Notes: generated by a model from the sequence alone, not told the origin. A stretch of DNA of 57,757 nucleotides from DASZMJ01 sp035551935 (GCA_035551935.1 DASZMJ010000159.1:1-57757), one strand, 5' to 3'. Positions 7,784 through 16,007 are shown, numbered from the stretch's first letter. Made by a program: numbers and translations.

Positions 7784-9148
7784 TCAGACCTTGGGCAGCT
7801 CGTAGCCCTTGCGGTACTCGCGGCCGAGCAGGGCGTTGGCCTCGGCGTCGTTCTTGAACTCCTCGCGGTCGGCGTCCCAGAAGAGCTTGCGGCCGAGCCT
7901 GTAGGCGATGTTGCCGAGGTGGCAGGTGTTGGTCGAGGGGTGGTTGATCTCGACGCTGGTCGTCGGCCGTTCGCGGGTCTTGAGGCACTCGAGGAAGTTG
8001 GCGACGTGGTCCGGCAGGCCGTCGTCCTTGGCCTTGAAGCTCGACGACGCCAGGGTGATCGTCCGGCGCTTCGGCGCCTGATTGCCGAGGGCGAATCGGA
8101 TGCCGTAGGGCTCGTCGATGTGGTCGGGGATGATCTCGTGGCCCGAGCGGTCGAGCATCAGGGTCCCGTCGGTGCCGCAGAACATGATGCCGTAGCTCTT
8201 GCCGTTGAACTTGTAGCCGTTCCCCTTGCGCATCGAGTAGGTCAGGGTGCACTTCGGGAACTCGTAGACGACCTGCATGGTGTCGGGGGTGTCGCGGAGG
8301 TCGTCCGTGGTGAAGATGCCGCCGGTGCAGGAGACGCTCTTGGGGCCCTTCGAGTCGAGCGCCCACAGCGCGATGTCATTCAGGTGGACGCCCCAGTCGC
8401 TCATCATGCCGCCGGCGTAGTCGAAGTACCAGCGGAAGAGGAGGTGGAAACGCGACGGGTTGAACGCGACCTTGGGCGCGGGGCCGAGCCAGCGGTCGTA
8501 GTCGACGTGCGACGGCGGCTGCGTGTCGGCGGGCTTGCCCATGCCGTCGGGGCTGATGTTCTCGAAGTTCCAGGTCTGGATCCAGAAGACCTCGCCGATC
8601 TTGCCCGACTTGACCGTCTCGACGGCCTTCCGGAAGTTCTCGCTGGAGCGCTGCTGGGTGCCGACGGCGACGACGCGCTTGTACTTCTTCGACGCCTCGA
8701 TCATCGCCTGCCCCTCGCGGACGTTGTGCGCCAGGGGCTTCTCGCAGTACACGTCCTTGCCGGCCTGGCAGGCGTGGATCGTCGGCGCGGCGTGCCAGTG
8801 GTCGGTGGTGGCGATGATGACGGCGTCGAGGTCCTTGTCGTCGAGCAGCTCGCGGTAGTCGCGGGTGGTCTTGGGCGTGTTACCCTTGGCCTTCTTGATC
8901 CGTTCGGCGGTCTGGCCGGCGTGGTGGTCGTCGATGTCGGCGACCGAGATGACGTCGACCTCGTCGCGGCGGAGGTAGGCGTCGAGGAGCTGGTTGCCGC
9001 GGCTGCCGGCGCCGATGAGGGCGAGGCGGACCTTCTCGTTCGCCCCGACGACGGCCGAGGCGCGGCCCGGCTGGATCAGGGCGGCGGTGCCGGCCATCGC
9101 CCCCACCGCCCCGACGAATCCACGACGAGTGACCTGATCGGACCTCAT
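7784..9148 (-). CDS. Tat-exported Gfo/Idh/MocA family oxidoreductase
   Basis: 454 aa. The N-terminus has a twin-arginine signal (TRRGFVGAVGAMAGTAALI) cut near GRASA, so the folded NAD(P)-loaded protein is probably exported. The Rossmann domain begins at KVRLALIGAGSRGNQL (GxGxxG, about residues 40-55) and continues with CEKPLAHN, the signature carrying the conserved Lys. The C-terminal alpha/beta domain follows from about residue 170. Planctomycetes encode many such exported sugar dehydrogenases, thought to act on polysaccharide breakdown products; the substrate is unknown. It is divergent from comB. Confidence 0.88.
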   Translation of the reverse strand: MRSDQVTRRGFVGAVGAMAGTAALIQPGRASAVVGANEKVRLALIGAGSRGNQLLDAYLRRDEVDVISVADIDDHHAGQTAERIKKAKGNTPKTTRDYRELLDDKDLDAVIIATTDHWHAAPTIHACQAGKDVYCEKPLAHNVREGQAMIEASKKYKRVVAVGTQQRSSENFRKAVETVKSGKIGEVFWIQTWNFENISPDGMGKPADTQPPSHVDYDRWLGPAPKVAFNPSRFHLLFRWYFDYAGGMMSDWGVHLNDIALWALDSKGPKSVSCTGGIFTTDDLRDTPDTMQVVYEFPKCTLTYSMRKGNGYKFNGKSYGIMFCGTDGTLMLDRSGHEIIPDHIDEPYGIRFALGNQAPKRRTITLASSSFKAKDDGLPDHVANFLECLKTRERPTTSVEINHPSTNTCHLGNIAYRLGRKLFWDADREEFKNDAEANALLGREYRKGYELPKV

Positions 9149-9344
9149 GAGTTGGACCCCCTTGCGCTGGACGTGCTGAAACGAGTGGGTGTCGCCCGGC
9201 CTTCCGAGGCGGAGAGCCCCGCCGTCGAGCCCTGATGGTAACGGCGCCGGCCGCGCCGTTCCAGGGGGCTCCCCAACCGTGAAGTGTCATGCCATAATGA
9301 GGCGGCCGAGCCCCGGCCCGAGTGACATCCACGGATGCGACCCC

Positions 9345-10112
9345 ATGCCCGAGCGACCGACCGTCGCCGTCCACCTCCTGCCGAGCCTGATCCCCCCCGG
9401 CGCCCTGGCCGGTGGGGTCGCGGTCGTCGTCGACGTGCTCCGCGCCACGACGGCGATGCTGCACGCACTGGCCGCCGGCTGCGAGGCCGTGATCCCTTGC
9501 CTCGAGGTCGACGACGCCCGCAAGGTTGCCGCGAGTCTCCCCCCCGGCACGACGATCCTCGGCGGCGAGCGCGGCGGCGTGCAAATCGAGGGATTCGACC
9601 TCGGCAATTCGCCCGCCTCGTACACGCACGAGCTCTGCCGCGGCAAGACCCTGGTCATCACGACCACGAATGGCACCCGCGCCATCCTCGCGAGCCTGGA
9701 GGCCGAACAGGTCTACATCGCGGCGTTCGTGAACTTGAAGGCCACCGTCGAGCTGTTGACGGTCAACCTCCTCAAGGCCCAGGGGAGGCCGATGCACATC
9801 GTCTGCTCGGGGACGGAGGGCTTCGTCAGCCTCGAGGATACCCTGCTCGCCGGCGCCTTGACGGCGAGCCTGACCGACTGGGATGTCGCCCCCGCGAACG
9901 ACTCGGCGATCCTCGCGGCGGCCTCCTGGCGCGCGACGGCCCACCGGCTCAGCCATGAGTCCCTCGCCAAGGTCCTGGCCGAGGGCCGGGGCGGCCACAA
10001 CGTCCGCCGCATCGGCCTCGGGCCCGACATCGACGACGCCGCGGCGGTCGACCGCCTGAACCTGACGGCCGTGCTGCGGCGCGACCCTTTACGCATCGTC
10101 AAACACTCGTAG
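9345..10112 (+). CDS. comB: 2-phosphosulfolactate phosphatase family protein (ComB-like)
   Basis: 255 aa. ComB hydrolyses 2-phosphosulfolactate, a step in coenzyme M/sulfolactate biosynthesis; bacterial homologues are widespread and their substrate is often unproven. Family motifs are VVVDVLRATTA (about 28-38), GGERGGVQIEGFDLGNSP (about 75-92) and VITTTNGTRAI (about 105-115). ATG 9345 begins directly at the domain; the frame is open further upstream, but that stretch is intergenic in character. The TAG stop (10110-10112) is part of a GTAG-hairpin repeat. Confidence 0.85.
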   Translation: MPERPTVAVHLLPSLIPPGALAGGVAVVVDVLRATTAMLHALAAGCEAVIPCLEVDDARKVAASLPPGTTILGGERGGVQIEGFDLGNSPASYTHELCRGKTLVITTTNGTRAILASLEAEQVYIAAFVNLKATVELLTVNLLKAQGRPMHIVCSGTEGFVSLEDTLLAGALTASLTDWDVAPANDSAILAAASWRATAHRLSHESLAKVLAEGRGGHNVRRIGLGPDIDDAAAVDRLNLTAVLRRDPLRIVKHS

Positions 10113-10155
10113 GGTGGGCACCGCCCACCCCGATCGGACGGTGGGTGGTACCCAC
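10109..10155. repeat. GTAG-hairpin (REP-like) element supplying the comB stop codon
   Basis: GTAG (10109-10112) is followed directly by the stem GGTGGGC (10113-10119), loop ACC and GCCCACC (10123-10129). A second stem GTGGGT/ACCCAC lies at 10141-10155 without its own GTAG foot. The TAG of the foot is the comB stop codon. It sits between comB and the glycyl-tRNA synthetase gene. Confidence 0.65.
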
Positions 10156-10181
10156 ACCACGGAATCGAAGGCGACTCTGCG

Positions 10182-11798
10182 ATGGACATGGAAAAGCTCG
10201 TCTCGCTCTGCAAGCGCCGCGGCTTCATCTTCCCGTCGAGCGAGATCTACGGCGGCATCAACGGGTTCTGGGATTATGGCCCGCTCGGCGTCGAGCTGAA
10301 GCGGAACATCAAGGACGCCTGGTGGCGCGACAACATCCACCTCCGCGACGACATGGTCGGCCTCGACTCGTCGATCATCATGCACCCGAAGGTCTGGGAG
10401 GCCAGCGGCCACCTCAGCGGGTTCAATGATCCGATGGTGGACTGCAAGGCATGCAAGGGGCGATTCCGAGCGGACCAGCTCCTCTGCTACCGTATCGTCG
10501 TTGGGGCATTCAGTTCCGCTTCCGGGCGTCCCGATGTCTTCTACTTCACCGGGCTGGGCGGTGCAGAGGAGATCGTCGAGACCAACAAGAAAAGGATCGA
10601 GAAGCTTCGAGCCGCGAATGCAAATGCGGACCCGAGCAATTACGCCGAACAAGTCGGCACATTTGATCGTGTACGAGAGGAAGAGAGAGCGATCGTTCCA
10701 TGTCCGACATGTGAACAAAAGGGGTTCTTAACCGCGCCGCGCAACTTCAATCTGATGTTCCCGACGAAGATCGGCGCGGTCGATGACGACTCGAGCACAG
10801 CCTACCTCCGTCCCGAAACGGCCCAGGGCATCTTCGCCAACTTCCGCAACGTCATCGACACCGGCCGCGTGAAGCTCCCCTTCGGAATCGGCCAGATCGG
10901 CAAGAGCTTCCGCAACGAAATCAATCCGCGCAACTTCATCTTCCGCTCGCGCGAATTCGAGCAGATGGAGATCGAGTTCTTCTGCCACCCCGAGGGATCG
11001 GACGAGTGGTACGCATACTGGCGCAAGACGCGCTATCAGTGGTACATCGACCACGGCCTGAAGTCGGCCAAGTTGACGCTCCGCGACCACGACCCGGACG
11101 AGCTGGCGTTCTACTCGAAGGCGACGGCCGACATCGAGTACGAGTTCCCGTTCGGCGTCAGCGAGCTGGAGGGGATCGCGCACCGGAGCGACTACGACCT
11201 GAAGCAACATATGAAGTTCAGCGGCAAGGACCTGTCGTACCTCGACGAGGAGCGCTGGGAGCGCGACAAGGCCGGCCTCGGCCTGACGGCGTTCAAGGAC
11301 TACCTGAAGCGGAACGAGGGCAAGGAGAACCCGGGCTATCCGTACCAGTTCGTCCCCCACGTCATCGAGCCCTCCGCCGGCGCCGACCGGGCGACGTTGG
11401 CGTTCCTCTGCGAGGCGTACACCGAGGACGAGGTCGGCGGCGAGTCGCGGACGGTCTTGAAGTTCCACCCGAGGCTGGCGCCGATCAAGGCGGCGGTCTT
11501 CCCGCTGGTGAAACGCGACGGCATGCCCGAGAAGGCCGAGGCGATCTACCGCGACTTGAAGAAACACTTCAACGTCTTCTTCGACGAGAAGGGCGCGATC
11601 GGCCGGCGCTACCGGCGGCAGGACGAGATCGGCACGCCGTTCGGGATCACGGTCGACAGCCAGACGCTCGCCGACGGCACCGTGACGTTCCGCGACCGCG
11701 ACAGTTGCCGGCAGTGGCGGGTCGCGTCGGCTGGCGTCGTCGAGGCCGTCCGCGACCTGCTCGAAGGCAAGGCCGCCCCCGCCCCCGCCGAGGGTTGA
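10182..11798 (+). CDS. glyS: Glycyl-tRNA synthetase (homodimeric type)
   Basis: 538-aa class II aminoacyl-tRNA synthetase of the alpha2 (GlyQS/eukaryote-like) type, which attaches glycine to tRNA-Gly. The N-terminal motif CKRRGFIFPSSEIYGG and motif 1 region GFWDYGPLGVELK are present. Paired cysteines CKACKGRF and CPTCEQKG flank the insertion domain and may bind zinc. Motif 2 (NEINPRNFIFRSREFEQ) and the C-terminal anticodon-binding domain (about 430-538) follow. The stretch 10440-10740 (about residues 87-186) is visibly poorer in GC and uses codons such as AAA, AAT, ACA and TTT unlike the rest of the gene. Confidence 0.95.
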   Translation: MDMEKLVSLCKRRGFIFPSSEIYGGINGFWDYGPLGVELKRNIKDAWWRDNIHLRDDMVGLDSSIIMHPKVWEASGHLSGFNDPMVDCKACKGRFRADQLLCYRIVVGAFSSASGRPDVFYFTGLGGAEEIVETNKKRIEKLRAANANADPSNYAEQVGTFDRVREEERAIVPCPTCEQKGFLTAPRNFNLMFPTKIGAVDDDSSTAYLRPETAQGIFANFRNVIDTGRVKLPFGIGQIGKSFRNEINPRNFIFRSREFEQMEIEFFCHPEGSDEWYAYWRKTRYQWYIDHGLKSAKLTLRDHDPDELAFYSKATADIEYEFPFGVSELEGIAHRSDYDLKQHMKFSGKDLSYLDEERWERDKAGLGLTAFKDYLKRNEGKENPGYPYQFVPHVIEPSAGADRATLAFLCEAYTEDEVGGESRTVLKFHPRLAPIKAAVFPLVKRDGMPEKAEAIYRDLKKHFNVFFDEKGAIGRRYRRQDEIGTPFGITVDSQTLADGTVTFRDRDSCRQWRVASAGVVEAVRDLLEGKAAPAPAEG

Positions 11799-11805
11799 CC
11801 GGACG

Positions 11806-12645
11806 ATGACCCCTTGCATCAGCCAGGTGACGACGCTGAGCACGCCGTTCGAGGCGGACCTGCCCGCGTTCGCGCGGTCGGGGTGGTCGGCCGTCGAGCT
11901 CTGGCTGACGAAGCTCGAGACGTTCCTCCAGTCCCACCCGATCGCCGAGGCCCGGTCGTTGCTCGACGGCGAGGGTTTGACTCCCGCCGCGGCGGCGGGG
12001 CAGGGGGGGCTCTTGCTGTCGAGGGGGGCCGAGCGCGCGTTGACGTGGGACCACTTCCGGCGCCGGCTCGAGGCGCTGGCCGAACTGGGCGTGCCGACGC
12101 TCGTCGTCGCGGCCGACTCGGGGGGCGAGCCGACCCATGAGACCTACAACCGGGCCGCCGAGTCGCTGGCCGAGGCGGCGGCGCTGGCCGGGCCGCTCGG
12201 GGTGAGGCTGGCCCTGGAGTTCGTCAAGACCTCGCGGTTCTGCGCCAGCCTCGACACGGCGTTGGCGTTGATCGCGCGAGCGGATGGCGATAACCTCGGG
12301 GTCTGCCTCGACCTATTCCACTACGAGACCGGGCCGAGCAAGCCGGGCGACCTGGCGTACCTGAACCCCGCGAACCTGGCGTGGGTGCAGGTCAGCGACC
12401 TCGGCGGCGTGCCGCGCGAGGCGGCCGGCGACGCCGACCGCGTCCTGCCGGGCGACGGCGACATCGCGGCCGGGCCGATCCTCGGGCATTTGCGGCGGGT
12501 CGGCTACGACGGGTTCGTCTCGCTCGAGGTGCTCAACCCGGAGCTCTGGCGCGTGCCCGCCGGCCACCTCGCCGACCTCGGCCGCCGGGCGACGGCCCGG
12601 CTGCTCGAGGCCGGCCGCGTCGAAGACCCCAGCGGAGGGCCCTGA
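11806..12645 (+). CDS. Sugar phosphate isomerase/epimerase-like TIM barrel protein
   Basis: 279-aa xylose-isomerase-like TIM barrel, a different subfamily from the protein at 3717. Probable metal ligands are Glu in LALEFVK, Asp and His in VCLDLFHYET, and Glu in SLEVLNPELW. It follows glyS by 7 nt, so it is probably in the same transcript, although no functional link is obvious. The substrate is unknown; related proteins act on keto- and aldo-sugars or inosose-like compounds. The ATG is well placed at the first strand (TPCISQVTTL). Confidence 0.78.
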   Translation: MTPCISQVTTLSTPFEADLPAFARSGWSAVELWLTKLETFLQSHPIAEARSLLDGEGLTPAAAAGQGGLLLSRGAERALTWDHFRRRLEALAELGVPTLVVAADSGGEPTHETYNRAAESLAEAAALAGPLGVRLALEFVKTSRFCASLDTALALIARADGDNLGVCLDLFHYETGPSKPGDLAYLNPANLAWVQVSDLGGVPREAAGDADRVLPGDGDIAAGPILGHLRRVGYDGFVSLEVLNPELWRVPAGHLADLGRRATARLLEAGRVEDPSGGP

Positions 12646-12647
12646 GC

Positions 12648-13181
12648 GTGTCGTCGGTCGCGACGCTCCGCCCGCCGGCCGTGATCTACCGCGAGGAGCA
12701 GCTCTTCGCCTGGTGGGTCTACCTCGCCCTGGGGATCATGGCGGCCCTGGCCTTGCTGTTCATCGGCCTGCCGCACCCGGCCGCGGCCGGCGCCGTGGCC
12801 GCGGTCAACCCGCACCGCTGGGTCCTGCACGCGCTGCCGGCCGGCCTGGTCGTCGGCCTGACCCTGCCGGCCTTGCTGGTCGTCGGCGTCTTGCGGATGA
12901 CGACGGAGGTCACGCCCAACGAGCTGCGCGTCTGGTTCGGCTGGGTCGCGACCTACCGCCTGGCGATCCCCGCCGCCACGATCCAGCGCGTCGAGGTCGT
13001 CCGCCACCGGACCGTGATCGGTGGCATCCGCTCCGGCCCCGACGGCGAGCGCGTCCTCTCCGCCCGCGGCGACCGCGGCGTCCGCCTGACCCTCGCCGAC
13101 GGCTCCCGCATCCTCATCGGCAGCCAGCACCCCGAGGCCCTCGCCCGCGAGCTCGAACGGGCCACGAGGCCGACGGGGTAG
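12648..13181 (+). CDS. Membrane protein with PH-like (bPH) domain, unknown function
   Basis: 177 aa from a GTG two nucleotides after the preceding TGA, so it is coupled to the TIM-barrel gene. Two transmembrane helices lie at about 23-45 (YLALGIMAALALLFIG) and 65-87 (LPAGLVVGLTLPALLVVGV). They are followed by a beta-rich segment (VTPNELRVWFGWVATYRL...ILIGSQHPEALARELE) resembling the bacterial PH/YdbT-like domains that sit on the cytoplasmic membrane face. The TAG stop is the left end of the repeat at 13178-13209. The family call is by pattern only. Confidence 0.6.
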   Translation: MSSVATLRPPAVIYREEQLFAWWVYLALGIMAALALLFIGLPHPAAAGAVAAVNPHRWVLHALPAGLVVGLTLPALLVVGVLRMTTEVTPNELRVWFGWVATYRLAIPAATIQRVEVVRHRTVIGGIRSGPDGERVLSARGDRGVRLTLADGSRILIGSQHPEALARELERATRPTG

Positions 13182-13209
13182 CGAATGCGGCGTGTTGCAC
13201 ACGCCCTAC
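13178..13209. repeat. Symmetric GTAG...CTAC palindromic element ending two convergent genes
   Basis: GTAG (13178-13181) at one end, CTAC (13206-13209) at the other, and the stem GGCGTG (13189-13194), loop TTGCA, CACGCC (13200-13205) between. The plus-strand TAG (13179-13181) stops the PH-like gene. The minus-strand TAG (complement of 13206-13208) stops the phosphopantetheinyl transferase gene. One element therefore ends both reading frames. Confidence 0.7.
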
Positions 13210-13934
13210 GGGGGGTCGTCGAACGGGGCGCCGGCCAGCTCGGTACGGAGGGGGAGTACGAGGGTCAGGACGGAATCGGCCGAGACCGTCGAGACGAAGC
13301 GATACTGCGTGAAGTTCTCGAAGCGGCCGGCGACGCGGCCGGGAGTATCGTCGGAGAGTTCCGCGGTCTCGAACAGGCGGAACGGGGCCGTCAGGCCGCA
13401 GCGGAGGGCCTTGGAGAGGGCCTCCTTGGCGGTCCAGAGGACGGTCAGGCGGGGGTGGTCGCGGCCGGCCCAGGCGTTCTCGCGGGGGGTCAATTGCGAG
13501 GCGATCGCGTCGGCCTGGCCCGGGCGGATCTCCTCGTAATCGACGGCCAGGGGATGGCCCGCGGGGTGGGCGACGGCGACGGCGAGCGCGCCGGCGTGGC
13601 TGATCGAGAGGCCGGGGGCGTCGGCCTCGGCGACGCGGAGCAAGGGCTGGCCGAAGAGGCCGCGGGCGACGGCCATCGCCCGCAAGTCGACCGCGCCGAG
13701 GTACGCCGCGGCGGCCCGCTTGGCCGCGAACCGGCCGAGCAGCCACGACCGGCGCCGGCGGTCGGCCGAGAGGGCGCGGTATTCGTCCAGTTCTTTTGAA
13801 TTGAGGAAGTCATCGATCCGTTGATGAAGCTCGTCGAACCGGGCGGCGGGCGCGGCGGCGAGCCAGGCCGCTTCGAGGCGGTCGGCGCGGCGGAGGCCGA
13901 GTCGCGAGGGTTCGTCGGTCGGGTCGAAGATCAA
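13206..13934 (-). CDS. 4'-phosphopantetheinyl transferase superfamily protein
   Basis: 242 aa. Transfers phosphopantetheine from CoA to a carrier-protein serine. Sfp-type motifs are present: ISHAGALAVAV (the SH-x-G motif), LAVDYEEIRP (the Mg-binding D-x-E) and LWTAKEALSKAL (W-x-K-E-A-x-x-K). The start is placed at TTG 13934, which overlaps the acyltransferase TGA as TTGA (13931-13934); no ATG or GTG precedes the conserved region at a sensible place. Tight coupling to the acyltransferase suggests both serve one carrier protein that is not encoded in this window. Confidence 0.82.
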   Translation of the reverse strand: MIFDPTDEPSRLGLRRADRLEAAWLAAAPAARFDELHQRIDDFLNSKELDEYRALSADRRRRSWLLGRFAAKRAAAAYLGAVDLRAMAVARGLFGQPLLRVAEADAPGLSISHAGALAVAVAHPAGHPLAVDYEEIRPGQADAIASQLTPRENAWAGRDHPRLTVLWTAKEALSKALRCGLTAPFRLFETAELSDDTPGRVAGRFENFTQYRFVSTVSADSVLTLVLPLRTELAGAPFDDPP

Positions 13935-14884
13935 GGCCGGCGGGCCTCGTCGAGGACGGCCTGGATCGTCCGCTCGTTCAGGCCGAAGGGGTTGAGGCTG
14001 GGCAAGGCGGCGGCCTTCGGGCCGAGCGCGTGGCGGATGAAGCCGGCGAGCGTGCCGGCGGGGCCGACGTCCACGTACAAGGCCGGCCCCTCCGCGGCGA
14101 CGCGTCGGATCGTGTCGAGGAAACGGATCGGCTCGCGGAGCACGCCCAGGACATGGTCGGCGTCGTAGGTGGCCAGCGGCGCGGCCGTCCGGCACGACCA
14201 GCACCGCCACCGCGGTCTCGACCACGCGACCGCCTCGGCGACCGGCCGGAGCAGGGCCGCGGCCGGCTCGATCCAGGGGCTGTGGAACCCGCGGTTGATC
14301 GGCACGCGGACGGAGTCGGTGCCCCTCTTCGACAGCGCCTCGGCCAGGGGGTCGAGGTCGGCCGGCAGCGCGGCGACGACGGCGTGGCGGTCGTGGTTGA
14401 TCGCCGTGACGTGCCGGTGGGCCGGCGGCTCGTCGAGCCCTTCCAGGGCCCGGACGCCGCCGAGCACCGCCAGGGCGCCGACCTCGGGCGTGCGCTCCTC
14501 GACCAGCCGCGCCTGGGCCTGTACCAGCGCCATCCCCTCGGCCAGCGTCCCCGATCCCGAGACGACCGCCGCGACCGCCTCGCCGAGGCTGTAGCCGACC
14601 AGCTCGTCGGGCTCGAGCCCGCGCGACCGGAGCACGGTCGTCGTGGCGTACTGGACGGCCAGCAGGGCCGGGTGCGTCGCGCGGACGCGGTCGAAGGCGT
14701 GGGTCTCGGCCAGCGGGCGGCCGTAGATGAGGTCGGGCAGGGCGGCGCCCAACGCCGGCCGGGCCAGGGCGTCGCACTCCTCGATCGCCCGCCGGAAGGC
14801 CGGGTCGCGATCGAACAGCTCGCGGCCCATCTGGAAGTACTGCGACCCCTCGCCCGAGTACAGGAAGACCACGCGCCGACTCAT
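13931..14884 (-). CDS. Acyltransferase domain protein (PfaB/FabD/PKS-AT-like)
   Basis: 317 aa. Stand-alone acyl-CoA:ACP acyltransferase fold. The nucleophile lies in GYSLGEAVAA; the usual motif is GHSLGE, and the His before Ser is Tyr here. The catalytic His is in NRGFHSPWIEP. The N-terminal motif reads FLYSGEGSQYFQMG, with Glu where FabD-type enzymes have Gln (GQGSQ). These features look more like polyketide or PUFA-synthase AT domains than housekeeping FabD. It is translationally coupled to the downstream phosphopantetheinyl transferase and divergent from an SDR gene. Confidence 0.8.
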   Translation of the reverse strand: MSRRVVFLYSGEGSQYFQMGRELFDRDPAFRRAIEECDALARPALGAALPDLIYGRPLAETHAFDRVRATHPALLAVQYATTTVLRSRGLEPDELVGYSLGEAVAAVVSGSGTLAEGMALVQAQARLVEERTPEVGALAVLGGVRALEGLDEPPAHRHVTAINHDRHAVVAALPADLDPLAEALSKRGTDSVRVPINRGFHSPWIEPAAALLRPVAEAVAWSRPRWRCWSCRTAAPLATYDADHVLGVLREPIRFLDTIRRVAAEGPALYVDVGPAGTLAGFIRHALGPKAAALPSLNPFGLNERTIQAVLDEARRP

Positions 14885-15073
14885 CGCCAAGGGCCGCCTC
14901 GGGCGCCGTCCGGTCGCGACGGCAATCGGCTCGTTCCCCACATCCATCAAGCTACCAGCGCGGCCCCGCCGCGGGGAAGGGGGGCCGTCGGGCCCGGGCG
15001 CGCCGATTGCGTGAATACCCTGTCGGCCCCCGCATCGAACGGGCCAGACCAACCGGGACCGAGGAGAGCAGAG

Positions 15074-15928
15074 ATGGCGAAGCAGACCGAGCCGGCGCAA
15101 CACCAGGAGAGGCAGCCGGGCGTCGAGGCCGAGATGTCGCCCCGGCCCGAATCGAAGCAGCGCGCGTACAAGGCCGCCGACAAGCTCAAGGGGAAGGTCG
15201 CCCTGATCTCCGGCGGCGACAGCGGGATCGGCCGCGCCGTCGGCGTCGCCTTCGCCAAGGAGGGGGCCGACGTCGCCTTCCTCTACCTGGACGAACACGA
15301 GGACGCCGAGGAGACGAAGCGACTCATCGAGAACGAAGGGCGCAAGTGCCTGGCCATCGCCGGCGACATCGGCCGGGAGTCCTTCTGCCGCGACGCCGTC
15401 GGGCGCACCGTGGAGGAGCTCGGCGGGCTCGACATCCTCGTCAACAACGCCGTCGAGCAGCACCCGCGGGACTCGATCGAGAAGATCAGCGAGGAGCAGC
15501 TCGAGCGCACCTTCCGGACGAACGTCTTCGCGATGTTCTTCCTCGTCAAGGCGGCGCTCAAGCACCTGAAGCACGGCTCGGCGATCGTGAATACGACGTC
15601 GATCACCGCCTACCAGGGCAACAAGCAGCTCCTCGACTACTCGTCGACCAAGGGGGCGATCGTCGCCTTCACGCGGTCGCTCTCGAAGATGCTCGCGAGC
15701 GAGGGCATCCGCGTCAACGCCGTCGCCCCCGGGCCGATCTGGACCCCTCTGATCCCCTCGACCTTCCCCGCGGAGAAGGTCAAGACCTTCGGCGCCGACA
15801 CCCCCATGGGTCGCCCCGGCCAGCCCGACGAGGTCGCCACCTGCTTCGTCTTCCTCGCCTCCGACGACGCCTCGTATCTCTCCGGCCAGGTCCTCCACCC
15901 CAACGGGGGCCAGGTCGTCAATGGATAG
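15074..15928 (+). CDS. SDR family oxidoreductase (YghA/general-stress type)
   Basis: 284-aa NAD(P)-dependent short-chain dehydrogenase. A roughly 35-residue hydrophilic N-terminal extension (KQTEPAQHQERQPG...) precedes the Rossmann core, as in the YghA/YdaD/YhdF stress subgroup. The cofactor motif is ISGGDSGIGRAVG, the structural motif is LVNNAVEQ, and the catalytic triad includes Ser in NTTSITAY and Tyr/Lys in DYSSTKGA. ATG 15074 is preceded by a strong GAGGAGAG (15061). The closest families reduce aldehydes or sugars under stress, but the substrate is unknown. It converges on the desaturase gene across a repeat hairpin. Confidence 0.88.
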   Translation: MAKQTEPAQHQERQPGVEAEMSPRPESKQRAYKAADKLKGKVALISGGDSGIGRAVGVAFAKEGADVAFLYLDEHEDAEETKRLIENEGRKCLAIAGDIGRESFCRDAVGRTVEELGGLDILVNNAVEQHPRDSIEKISEEQLERTFRTNVFAMFFLVKAALKHLKHGSAIVNTTSITAYQGNKQLLDYSSTKGAIVAFTRSLSKMLASEGIRVNAVAPGPIWTPLIPSTFPAEKVKTFGADTPMGRPGQPDEVATCFVFLASDDASYLSGQVLHPNGGQVVNG

Positions 15929-15932
15929 TGGG

Positions 15933-16004
15933 AAGAAGTGCTGAGTGACGAGTGCTGAGTGGAGAATCGACTCTGCATTCGTCACTCAGCACTCAGCACT
16001 TCTT
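15933..16004. repeat. Inverted repeat between convergent SDR and desaturase genes
   Basis: Perfect 15-bp arms AAGAAGTGCTGAGTG (15933-15947) and CACTCAGCACTTCTT (15990-16004). Inside, AGTGCTGAGTG recurs as a direct repeat, so alternative stems can form. It starts 4 nt past the SDR stop and ends 3 nt before the desaturase stop; probably a bidirectional terminator derived from an interspersed repeat. Confidence 0.65.
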
Positions 16005-16007
16005 GAG

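Noticed and set aside
7742..9235. 497-codon plus-strand frame opposite the Gfo/Idh/MocA gene
   Set aside because: Shadow frame with no domain; the minus-strand protein has a Tat signal, a Rossmann motif and a CEKP motif.
15933..16004. CRISPR-like array of AGTGCTGAGTG repeats
   Set aside because: Units are too short, adjacent and partly inverted, with no spacers; a palindromic repeat explains it.
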